A stretch of DNA of 7,420 bases from Pseudolysinimonas_A sp044239695 (GCF_044239695.1 NZ_JBIIAW010000126.1:1-7420), one strand, 5' to 3'. Numbered from the stretch's first letter, positions 1 through 6,117 are shown. The notes: generated by a model from the sequence alone, not told the origin. Program-made: numbers and translations.

Positions 1-901
<901 letters not shown>

Positions 902-905
902 GACG

Positions 906-912
906 CCTCCTT
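906..912 (-). promoter_or_regulatory. Ribosome binding site of secY
   Basis: AAGGAGG on the minus strand lies 4 nt before the GTG codon of secY. This is a full match to the 16S anti-Shine-Dalgarno core at slightly short spacing. It fixes the GTG start, since no ATG or GTG in the same frame lies just upstream. A CCUCC stretch upstream (928-932) could pair with its GGAGG. Confidence 0.8.
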
Positions 913-948
913 CAGATTGCAGGAACGGGAGGTTTGAGCCTATCCGGC

Positions 949-982
949 CCGGGAGGGCGACCGCTGACGGTCGCCCTCCCGG
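949..982 (-). terminator. Perfect 15-bp GC-rich stem-loop between rplO and secY
   Basis: Positions 949-963 and 968-982 are exact reverse complements and enclose a 4-nt loop, UCAG in the minus-strand RNA. The stem is almost all G-C, begins 15 nt after the rplO stop codon and ends 36 nt before the secY Shine-Dalgarno sequence. No U-run follows on either strand, so it is not a classical intrinsic terminator. In high-GC actinobacteria U-poor hairpins can still cause partial termination or protect 3' ends. I therefore read it as an attenuator or mRNA-processing and stabilising element that lowers secY relative to the upstream ribosomal genes. The structure is seen in the sequence; the function is inferred. 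Confidence 0.6.
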
Positions 983-997
983 ACGCGGGAAGACGTG

Positions 998-1756
998 CTA
1001 CTTGACGGAGCCGCCGGCCGCGACGATCTTCTGCTCCGCGGAGCTGGAGACCTTGTCGACGGCGACGTTCAGCTTGACCGCGATGTCGCCGGTGCCGAGC
1101 ACCTTGACCTTCTCGTTCTTGCGGACGGCACCCTTGGCGACGAGGTCGCCGATCGTGACGTCCCCGCCCTTCGGGTAGAGCTCGGCGAGACGCTCGAGGT
1201 TGACGACCTGGTACTCCACCCGGAACGGGTTCTTGAAGCCGCGCAGCTTGGGCGCGCGCATGATGGAGTTCAGGTTGCCGCCCTCGAGGCCGACACGCAC
1301 CTGGTAGCGGGCCTTCGTGCCCTTGGTGCCACGACCGGCCGTCTTGCCCTTCGAGCCCTCACCGCGACCCACGCGCATCCGGTCCTTCTTGGCACCGGCG
1401 GCGGGACGGAGGTGGTGGGCCTTCAGCACCTGGGGACGCGCCGGGGCGGCGTCCTTCTTCGGCGCGGCCTTCGCCGCCGTCGACTTCGCGGCGGGCTTGG
1501 CAGCGGTGTCGTCCTTCGCGGCGGCAGCAGCCTTGGGAGCAGCAGCCTTCTCGGCCGCGGGCTTCTTCTCAGCAGCGGCCTTCGGGGCGTCAGCCTTGGC
1601 GGCGGCCGCCTTCGGGGCAGCAGCCTTCGCGGCGGCGGGCTTCTTCTCGGCGGCGGCCTTCGGGGCGGCATCCTTCTGGGGCGCAGCAGCCTTGGGGGCG
1701 GCGGCCTTCGAAGCAGCAGCCTTCGCGGGCGCCTTCTTCTCAGTCTCTTCAGCCAT
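998..1756 (-). CDS. rplO: 50S ribosomal protein L15 with long Ala/Lys/Pro-rich N-terminal extension
   Basis: L15 is a late-assembling large-subunit protein that threads into 23S rRNA. The conserved core occupies about residues 110-252 (roughly 143 residues, the usual length of a whole L15). It opens with LKAHHLRPAAGAKKDRMRVG and the glycine/lysine-rich RNA-binding stretch GRGEGSKGKTAGRGTKG, and ends with the family's C-terminal signature around VKVLGTGDIAVKLNV. Residues 1-108 are extra: about half alanine and a fifth lysine, with repeated KAAAPKAA units and a 26-residue near-exact duplication (32-57 and 58-83). The ATG overlaps the rpmD stop (TGATG) and has GAGGAG 8 nt upstream, which supports the long form. 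A GTG at residue 110 (1427-1429) could start a core-only protein but has no visible ribosome binding site. The tail resembles those of histone H1-like and actinobacterial HU proteins in composition; its role is unknown. Confidence 0.97.
   Translation of the reverse strand: MAEETEKKAPAKAAASKAAAPKAAAPQKDAAPKAAAEKKPAAAKAAAPKAAAAKADAPKAAAEKKPAAEKAAAPKAAAAAKDDTAAKPAAKSTAAKAAPKKDAAPARPQVLKAHHLRPAAGAKKDRMRVGRGEGSKGKTAGRGTKGTKARYQVRVGLEGGNLNSIMRAPKLRGFKNPFRVEYQVVNLERLAELYPKGGDVTIGDLVAKGAVRKNEKVKVLGTGDIAVKLNVAVDKVSSSAEQKIVAAGGSVK
1508..1663 (-). repeat. Two-copy 78-bp tandem repeat inside the rplO 5' region
   Basis: Two adjacent 78-bp units (1586-1663 and 1508-1585) encode residues 32-57 and 58-83 of L15. 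The core of each reads PKAAAEKKPAA, then A or E, then KAAAPKAAAA. For example, gcttcttctc recurs at 1561 and 1639 on the plus strand, exactly 78 bp apart. Synonymous differences between the copies suggest an older duplication kept at the protein level. Confidence 0.7.
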
Positions 1757-1941
1757 CAGTCAATCTCCTCGACCTTGACGAGGTGCGCGACCGTCTTCAC
1801 GTAGCCGCGGTTCTGCTTGTCGTCCGGGCGCACGACGACGTCGCCGATGCGCTTCAGTCCGAGGCTGCGCAGCGTGTCCCGCTGGTTCTGCTTCTCGGAG
1901 ATCTTGGACTTGATCTGGGTCACCTTGAGGCGCGCGGCCAT
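1756..1941 (-). CDS. rpmD: 50S ribosomal protein L30
   Basis: L30 is a small large-subunit protein that binds 23S rRNA. The product is 61 residues, a normal bacterial length. It has the expected layout: LKVTQIKSKI as the first strand, RDTLRSLGL at about 21-29 leading into KRIGDVVVRPD, and VKTVAHLVKVEE at the C-terminus. The ATG at 1941 shares its first base with the TGA of rpsE, and its own TGA shares a base with the rplO ATG, so translation is probably coupled on both sides. The same frame stays open upstream to about 2148, but that region is the end of rpsE in another frame. The conserved L30 N-terminus therefore fixes this start. Confidence 0.97.
   Translation of the reverse strand: MAARLKVTQIKSKISEKQNQRDTLRSLGLKRIGDVVVRPDDKQNRGYVKTVAHLVKVEEID
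1765..1770 (-). promoter_or_regulatory. Ribosome binding site of rplO
   Basis: GAGGAG on the minus strand, inside the last codons of rpmD, sits 8 nt before the ATG of rplO. It supports translation from the upstream start, and therefore the reality of the L15 N-terminal extension. Confidence 0.7.
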
Positions 1942-2711
1942 CAGGCACCTGCCTTCGCGTTGGCGAGGTCGTCGGCCTCGGCGCGCACCAGGCGGGCCGG
2001 GGCGACATCCTCGAACGGCAGTCCACGACGGGCGGCGACGGCGCGCGGCTCTTCGAGCTGCTTGAGCGCCGAGACGGTCGCGTGGACGATGTTGATCGTG
2101 TTCGACGAGCCGAGCGACTTGCTCAGGATGTCGTGGATGCCCGCGCACTCGAGCACGGCGCGCACCGGACCACCGGCGATGACCCCGGTACCGGCGGCAG
2201 CCGGACGCAGGAGCACGACACCGGCCGCGGCCTCGCCCTGCACCGGGTGCGGGATCGTCTTGCCGGAGCGCGGGACGCGGAAGAAGTTCTTCTTCGCCTC
2301 TTCGACACCCTTCGAGATCGCCAGCGGCACCTCGCGGGCCTTGCCGTAGCCGACGCCGACCATGCCGTTGCCGTCGCCCACGACGACGAGCGCCGTGAAG
2401 CTGAACCGGCGGCCGCCCTTGACGACCTTCGACACGCGGTTGATCGTCACGACGCGCTCGAGGAACTGGCTGTCGCCACGGTCCCGCGAGTTGCGGTCGT
2501 TACGGGGCTGACGCTCGCGCGACCCGCGACGGGCCTCGCGCTCGTTCGTGCTGGGCGCGGTGCCGGCGGCGGTCTCGACGACCTGGCCCTCCGGCGCCTC
2601 CAGCGCGGCACCACCGGCGACCGAAGCCACCGTCTCGGTGCTCTCCGGAGCGGTCTCGACCTCGGGGGTCTCGACCTCGGTCGCATCCTGGTTGTTGGTG
2701 ACGTCGCTCAC
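1941..2711 (-). CDS. rpsE: 30S ribosomal protein S5 with long N-terminal extension
   Basis: S5 is a small-subunit protein near the mRNA entry side and decoding region, important for translational accuracy and unwinding of incoming mRNA. The core begins near residue 83 (FLERVVTINRVSKVVKGG). It contains the S5 signature GRRFSFTALVVVGDGNGMVG and GYGKAREVPLAI (about 100-132), then the C-terminal domain with GGPVRAVLECAG and the helix after NIVHATVSALKQL. At 256 residues it is well above the usual 165 to 200. Residues 1-55 are acidic and Thr/Val/Ala-rich; about 56-80 are Arg/Asp/Asn-rich. The start is GTG, overlapping the rplR TGA in a GTGA junction. AAGGAGG 9 nt upstream, within rplR, supports this start. 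Confidence 0.97.
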   Translation of the reverse strand: MSDVTNNQDATEVETPEVETAPESTETVASVAGGAALEAPEGQVVETAAGTAPSTNEREARRGSRERQPRNDRNSRDRGDSQFLERVVTINRVSKVVKGGRRFSFTALVVVGDGNGMVGVGYGKAREVPLAISKGVEEAKKNFFRVPRSGKTIPHPVQGEAAAGVVLLRPAAAGTGVIAGGPVRAVLECAGIHDILSKSLGSSNTINIVHATVSALKQLEEPRAVAARRGLPFEDVAPARLVRAEADDLANAKAGA

Positions 2712-3067
2712 AGGTTCAGCCCTCCTTCACGGGCACCCTCGGCGATCGCGGCGACACGACCGGCGAAGCGGTTTCCGCCGCGGTCGAACACGACGGCGTC
2801 CACCCCGGCCTTCTTGGCGCGTTCGGCGAGCAGCTCGCCGACCTTCTTGGCCTTCGCGGTCTTGTCACCGTCGAAGGAACGCAGGTCTGCTTCGAGCGTC
2901 GAGGCGAAGGCCAGCGTGTGGCCCTTGCTGTCGTCGACGATCTGCACGAAGACATGGCGGGCCGAGCGGTTCACGACGAGACGCGGACGCGCCTCCGTGC
3001 CGACGATGCGCTTGCGCAGTCGGGTGTGCCGACGCGTACGCTGCGCGGACTTGCTGACGGTAGCCAT
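2708..3067 (-). CDS. rplR: 50S ribosomal protein L18
   Basis: L18 binds 5S rRNA with L5 and helps dock the 5S particle into the central protuberance of the 50S subunit. The 119-residue product has normal length. It shows a basic N-terminus rich in Arg and Lys (about 1-24), the RNA-binding core RPRLVVNRSARHVFVQIVDD (27-46), and the conserved C-terminal VVFDRGGNRFAGRVAA (about 92-107). The ATG shares a base with the TAA of rplF, and the TGA overlaps the rpsE GTG by 4 nt, so it lies in a translationally coupled chain. No anomaly is visible. Confidence 0.97.
   Translation of the reverse strand: MATVSKSAQRTRRHTRLRKRIVGTEARPRLVVNRSARHVFVQIVDDSKGHTLAFASTLEADLRSFDGDKTAKAKKVGELLAERAKKAGVDAVVFDRGGNRFAGRVAAIAEGAREGGLNL
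2721..2727 (-). promoter_or_regulatory. Ribosome binding site of rpsE
   Basis: AAGGAGG on the minus strand, inside the end of rplR, lies 9 nt before the GTG start of rpsE. It decides in favour of the long S5 form with its acidic N-terminal extension. Confidence 0.75.
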
Positions 3068-3603
3068 TACTTCCCACTCTTTCCGGCCTTGCGGCGGACG
3101 ACCTCGCCGGCGTAACGCACGCCCTTGCCCTTGTAGGGCTCGGGCTTGCGCAGCTTGCGGATGTTGGCGGCGACTTCGCCGACCGCCTGCTTGTCGATGC
3201 CGCGGACGGTCACCTTGGTGTTGCCCTCGACCTCGAACGAGATGCCCTGGGGCGGGTCGAACGTGATCGAGTGCGAGTAGCCGAGCGCGAACTCGAGCGA
3301 CTCGCCCTTGGCCTGCACGCGGTACCCGGTGCCGACGATCTCGAGGCCCTTGGAGTACCCCTCGGTGACGCCGGTGATCTGGTTGGAGATCAGCGTGCGG
3401 GTCAACCCGTGCAGCGAACGCGAGGCGCGCTCGTCGTCGGGGCGGGTGACCGTGAGGGTGCCGTCTTCGAGGGCGACCTCGATCGGCGCCTTGACGTTCA
3501 GGCTCAGCTCGCCCTTGGGGCCCTTGACGTTGACGGCCTGGCCGTCGACGGTCACGGTGACGCCCGCGGGGACGGTGATCGGCATACGTCCGATACGCGA
3601 CAT
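3067..3603 (-). CDS. rplF: 50S ribosomal protein L6
   Basis: L6 is a two-domain 23S rRNA-binding protein near the GTPase-associated region and the base of the L7/L12 stalk. The product is 178 residues, typical for the family. It starts with MSRIGRMPITVPAGVTV, has VKGPKGELS in the first domain (about 27-35), the LISNQITGVTEGYSKGLEIVG linker region (about 71-91), and the C-terminal family signature KPEPYKGKGVRY (about 153-164) followed by a lysine-rich end. The start lies 6 nt after the rpsH stop, and its TAA overlaps the rplR ATG by one base. No anomaly is visible. Confidence 0.97.
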   Translation of the reverse strand: MSRIGRMPITVPAGVTVTVDGQAVNVKGPKGELSLNVKAPIEVALEDGTLTVTRPDDERASRSLHGLTRTLISNQITGVTEGYSKGLEIVGTGYRVQAKGESLEFALGYSHSITFDPPQGISFEVEGNTKVTVRGIDKQAVGEVAANIRKLRKPEPYKGKGVRYAGEVVRRKAGKSGK

Positions 3604-3609
3604 GTCAGA

Positions 3610-4011
3610 TCACCACACGTAGGCGAGGACTTCCCCACCCACGCCCTTCTTGGTCGCGCCGCGGTCCGTGAGGAGCCCCGACGAGGTGGACAGGATGGCG
3701 ACGCCGAGTCCGCCGAGCACGTGCGGGATCTCGGTCGACTTCGCGTAGACGCGCAGGCCGGGCTTCGAGACGCGCTTGATGCCGGCGATCGAACGCTCGC
3801 GGTTCGGCCCGTACTTCAGGTCGATCGTGAGGGTCGAGCCGACACGCTCGTTCTTCTCGACCTTCCAGCCGGTGATGTAGCCCTCCTTCTGGAGGATCTC
3901 CGCGATGTTGGTCTTGAGCTTGCTGCTCGGCATGGAGACCTCGTCGTGGTACGCGCGGTTCGCGTTCCGGAGACGGGTCAGCATGTCGGCCACAGGGTCC
4001 GTCATGGTCAT
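3610..4011 (-). CDS. rpsH: 30S ribosomal protein S8
   Basis: S8 binds the central domain of 16S rRNA and is a primary assembly protein. In Escherichia coli it also represses translation of the spc operon mRNA. The product is 133 residues, the normal length. It begins MTMTDPVADMLTRLRNA and ends with the S8 signature GLGVAILSTSSGLLTD (about 101-116) and GVGGEVLAYVW. Two in-frame ATG codons exist, at residues 1 and 3. The first is preferred because AAGGA lies 10 nt before it. The upstream 69-nt gap holds a hairpin and lacks the S14 gene often found there. The 3' end is followed after 6 nt by rplF. Confidence 0.97.
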   Translation of the reverse strand: MTMTDPVADMLTRLRNANRAYHDEVSMPSSKLKTNIAEILQKEGYITGWKVEKNERVGSTLTIDLKYGPNRERSIAGIKRVSKPGLRVYAKSTEIPHVLGGLGVAILSTSSGLLTDRGATKKGVGGEVLAYVW

Positions 4012-4021
4012 GAGTGTTGAG

Positions 4022-4026
4022 TCCTT
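4022..4026 (-). promoter_or_regulatory. Ribosome binding site of rpsH
   Basis: AAGGA on the minus strand lies 10 nt before the first ATG of rpsH and 16 nt before the second, so it favours the first. Unlike most sites in this cluster it lies in a true intergenic gap, just downstream of a hairpin, so rpsH can be initiated independently rather than only by coupling. Confidence 0.6.
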
Positions 4027-4035
4027 ATCTCAATC

Positions 4036-4066
4036 GGTTTCGGCACGGGGTCCACCCCGGCCGACC
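4036..4066 (-). promoter_or_regulatory. Imperfect stem-loop in the rplE-rpsH gap
   Basis: The minus-strand RNA can pair CGGGG with CCCCG around a UGGA loop, continue through CGGC/GCCG after one bulged base, and close with GGU/ACC after a two-base bulge, giving about 12 base pairs in all. It starts 14 nt after the rplE stop and ends 9 nt before the rpsH ribosome binding site. There is no U-run, so it is unlikely to be a simple terminator. It may insulate rpsH from rplE translation, be a processing site, or act as a regulatory site for S8; the last is only a guess. Confidence 0.4.
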
Positions 4067-4080
4067 TTCTTTGATCGGTG

Positions 4081-4677
4081 TTACTGCTGAGCCGCGGCGT
4101 CGGCGGACTTGAACGGGAAGCCGAGCTGGCGCAGGAAGGCGCGTCCCTCGTCGTCGTTCTTGGCCGTCGTCACCACGGTGATGTCGAATCCGCGGACGCG
4201 GTCGATGTTGTCCTGGTTGATCTCGTGGAAGATGCTCTGCTCCGAGACGCCGAACGTGTAGTTGCCGTTGCCGTCGAACTGCTTGTCCGACAGACCGCGG
4301 AAGTCGCGGATGCGGGGCAGCGCGAGCGTCACCAGGCGGTCGACGAACTCCCACGCGCGGTCGCCCCGGAGGGTGACGTGCGCGCCGATCGGCATGCCCT
4401 CGCGCAGCTTGAACTGCGCGATCGACTTGCGGGCCTTCGTGACCTGCGGCTTCTGACCGGTGATCAGCGTCAGATCCTTGATCGCGCCGTCGATCACCTT
4501 GGAGTCGCGAGCTGCCTCGCCGACACCGGTGTTCACGACGACCTTGACCAGACGCGGCACCTGGTGCGGGTTGGTGAACCCGAACTCCTCGGTGAGCGCC
4601 TTGGTGATCTCCGCGCGGTACTTCTGCTTCAGGCGAGGCTGGGCTTTGTCAGCCGTCGCAGCAGTGGCAGTAGCCAT
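4081..4677 (-). CDS. rplE: 50S ribosomal protein L5
   Basis: L5 binds 5S rRNA and, from the central protuberance, contacts the P-site tRNA and the small subunit. The product has 198 residues against a usual 178 to 190; the excess is a short Ala/Thr-rich N-terminus (about 1-12) before RLKQKYRAEI. Visible family features are VVVNTGVGEA (about 47-56), ITGQKPQVTKARKSIAQFKLREGMPIG (about 72-98) with the rRNA-contacting basic residues, and DFRGLSDKQFDGNGNYTFGV (about 125-144). The ATG shares one base with the rplX TAA. The gene is followed by a 69-nt gap before rpsH. No regulatory structure like the E. coli S8-binding site is obvious around its start. Confidence 0.97.
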   Translation of the reverse strand: MATATAATADKAQPRLKQKYRAEITKALTEEFGFTNPHQVPRLVKVVVNTGVGEAARDSKVIDGAIKDLTLITGQKPQVTKARKSIAQFKLREGMPIGAHVTLRGDRAWEFVDRLVTLALPRIRDFRGLSDKQFDGNGNYTFGVSEQSIFHEINQDNIDRVRGFDITVVTTAKNDDEGRAFLRQLGFPFKSADAAAQQ

Positions 4678-5036
4678 TAGAGCTTCTCTCCGGACTTCTT
4701 CGCGTAGCGGACGCGAACCTTCTTCTTGACGCCGTCCTTCTCGACGACCTCCTCGCGGAAGCCCACGCGGGTGGGCTTCTTCGACTTGGGGTCGACGACC
4801 TGGACGTTCGAGATGTGGATGGGAGCCTCGTGGGTCTCGATGCCACCGGTCTTCGTGCCGCGCTGGGTCTGTCCGACCTTCACGTGCTTCGTCACGAAGT
4901 TGATGCCCTCGACGATGACCTTGTTCTTCTCGACGAGCACCTCGATGACCTTGCCCTGCTTACCGCGGTCTCCGCCGCGAGCCTGGCTCGGTCCCGAGAT
5001 GACCTGCACGAGGTCACCCTTCTTGATGTTGGCCAT
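4677..5036 (-). CDS. rplX: 50S ribosomal protein L24
   Basis: L24 initiates 50S assembly by binding the 5' part of 23S rRNA and sits near the peptide exit tunnel. The product is 119 residues, somewhat long but usual for actinobacteria. A KOW motif fills about residues 4-33 (KKGDLVQVISGPSQARGG then GKVIEVL), followed by GINFVTKHVK and the conserved EAPIHISNVQVVDP (about 70-83). The C-terminal part (about 94-119) is lysine-rich. The start lies 3 nt after the rplN stop with a full GGAGGTG ribosome binding site upstream, and the TAA overlaps the rplE ATG by one base. Confidence 0.97.
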   Translation of the reverse strand: MANIKKGDLVQVISGPSQARGGDRGKQGKVIEVLVEKNKVIVEGINFVTKHVKVGQTQRGTKTGGIETHEAPIHISNVQVVDPKSKKPTRVGFREEVVEKDGVKKKVRVRYAKKSGEKL

Positions 5037-5039
5037 GGG

Positions 5040-5408
5040 TTAGAGCACCTCCGGTGCCAGCGAGATGATCTTCATGAACTTCTTGTCGCGCAGCTCGCGG
5101 CCCACCGGGCCGAAGATGCGGGTGCCACGCGGGTCGCCGTCGTTCTTGAGGATCACGGCGGCGTTCTCGTCGAACTTGATGTACGAGCCGTCGGGGCGGC
5201 GGGTCGACTTGATCGTGCGGACGATGACGGCCTTGACGACGTCACCCTTCTTCACGTTGCCGCCCGGGATCGCGTCCTTGACGGTCGCGACGACCTGGTC
5301 GCCCAGTCCGGCGTACCGGCGGCCGGAGCCTCCGAGCACGCGGATGACGAGCAGCTCTTTGGCGCCCGTGTTGTCCGCGACCTTGACGCGGGATTCCTGC
5401 TGAAGCAT
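5040..5408 (-). CDS. rplN: 50S ribosomal protein L14
   Basis: L14 is a five-stranded-barrel protein on the interface side of the 50S subunit, forming part of a bridge to the 30S subunit; in many bacteria it is also the docking site of the silencing factor RsfS. The product is exactly 122 residues, the standard length. It starts MLQQESRVKVADNTGAKELL and carries VIRVLGGSGRRYAGLGD, the basic segment VRTIKSTRRPDGSYIKFDENAAV (about 63-85) and GTRIFGPVGRELR (about 95-107). It begins 3 nt after rpsQ. In E. coli this gene opens the separately transcribed spc operon, but here there is no room for a promoter between rpsQ and rplN. Confidence 0.98.
   Translation of the reverse strand: MLQQESRVKVADNTGAKELLVIRVLGGSGRRYAGLGDQVVATVKDAIPGGNVKKGDVVKAVIVRTIKSTRRPDGSYIKFDENAAVILKNDGDPRGTRIFGPVGRELRDKKFMKIISLAPEVL
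5046..5052 (-). promoter_or_regulatory. Ribosome binding site of rplX
   Basis: GGAGGTG on the minus strand, inside the last codons of rplN, lies 9 nt before the rplX ATG. It is a seven-base match to the anti-Shine-Dalgarno sequence and among the strongest sites in the window. Confidence 0.7.
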
Positions 5409-5411
5409 GGG

Positions 5412-5771
5412 TTACTTCGCCTTCTCTGCGATTTCGACCAGGCGCCAGCGCTTCGTCGCCGAGAGCGGGCGGGTCTCGGCGATCACGACGAGGTCGCCGA
5501 TGCCGGCGGAGTTCTGCTCGTCGTGGACCTTGACCTTGGAGGTGCGACGGATGACCTTGCCGTAGAGCGGGTGCTTGACGCGGTCCTCGACCTCGACGGT
5601 GATCGTCTTGTCCATCTTGTCGCTCGTGACGTAGCCACGGCGCGACTTGCGGTATCCACGGGCGTTCTCGTCGCGCACGTCGTGCGCGGCGGACTCGTGG
5701 CCCTCGTTCGCCTTCGGGGCGGCGGTCTTCGCGGGCGCCTTCGTGGGCGCCGCGGCCTTGACCTCAGCCAT
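5412..5771 (-). CDS. rpsQ: 30S ribosomal protein S17 with Ala/Lys-rich N-terminal extension
   Basis: S17 is a primary 16S rRNA-binding protein of the small-subunit body. The core starts near residue 40 (YRKSRRGYVTSDKMDKTITV), with an OB-fold and the family signature IGDLVVIAETRPLSATKRWR (about 91-110). The 119-residue total exceeds the usual 80 to 90. The extra N-terminus reads MAEVKAAAPTKAPAKTAAPK (1-20), then a charged linker containing two histidines. It resembles the L15 tail in composition. The ATG shares a base with the rpmC TAA, and GAGGAG lies 8 nt upstream, supporting the extended start. Confidence 0.97.
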   Translation of the reverse strand: MAEVKAAAPTKAPAKTAAPKANEGHESAAHDVRDENARGYRKSRRGYVTSDKMDKTITVEVEDRVKHPLYGKVIRRTSKVKVHDEQNSAGIGDLVVIAETRPLSATKRWRLVEIAEKAK

Positions 5772-6117
5772 TACTTCTTCTCCTCGGTGTCGACGCTGTC
5801 GTCGGCTGCGGTCTCCACCGCATCCGCCTCCGCAGCGTCCGCCTTCTTGGGCGTGGTCTTCTTGGCACCCTTCACCGGAACCTCGACCGGGGCGGGAGTG
5901 GCACGGATGCCGAGCTCGCGCTCACGGATGACGGTGTAGATGCGGGCGATGTCGCGCTTCACGGCGCGCAGGCGGCCGTGGCTCTCGAGCTGACCGGTGG
6001 CCGACTGGAAGCGCAGGTTGAACAGCTCCTCCTTGGCCTTCTTGAGCTCGTCGATCAGCCGATCGTTCTCGAACGTGTCGAGCTCGGTGGGTGCGAGCTC
6101 CTTGGATCCGACGGCCA

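Noticed and set aside
1440..1740. GC-rich short repeats that might suggest a CRISPR array or mobile element
   Set aside because: There are no uniform repeats with unique spacers, no terminal inverted repeats and no transposase; the frame is open throughout and explained by the L15 tail.
995..1804. Plus-strand frame with repeated Leu/Gly/Arg units, resembling a low-complexity secreted protein
   Set aside because: The repetition is the reverse complement of the Ala/Lys/Pro codons of the L15 tail and has no signal peptide or ribosome binding site.
2082..3266. Long plus-strand open frame of 394 codons opposite rpsE, rplR and rplF
   Set aside because: It lies antisense to three well-supported ribosomal genes, shows Arg/Ala/Asp-rich composition typical of GC-rich shadows, and crosses gene boundaries. 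No ribosome binding site or family motif was seen.
4012..4035. Possible promoter for rpsH (AT-richer GATTGAGATAAGG just before the gene)
   Set aside because: No convincing -35/-10 pair with proper spacing; the short AT-rich stretch is adequately explained as the ribosome binding region after the hairpin.
4025..4354. Minus-strand frame of 109 codons in the gap and start of the L5 3' half, considered as a replacement for S14
   Set aside because: It overlaps rplE in another frame, is Arg/Pro-rich, and shows neither the S14 core nor the zinc-binding cysteine pairs.
4815..5939. Plus-strand open frame of 374 codons opposite rplX, rplN, rpsQ and rpmC
   Set aside because: It is antisense to four conserved genes; its Leu/Asp/Val/Arg pattern is the complement of their codons. 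There is no independent evidence of coding.
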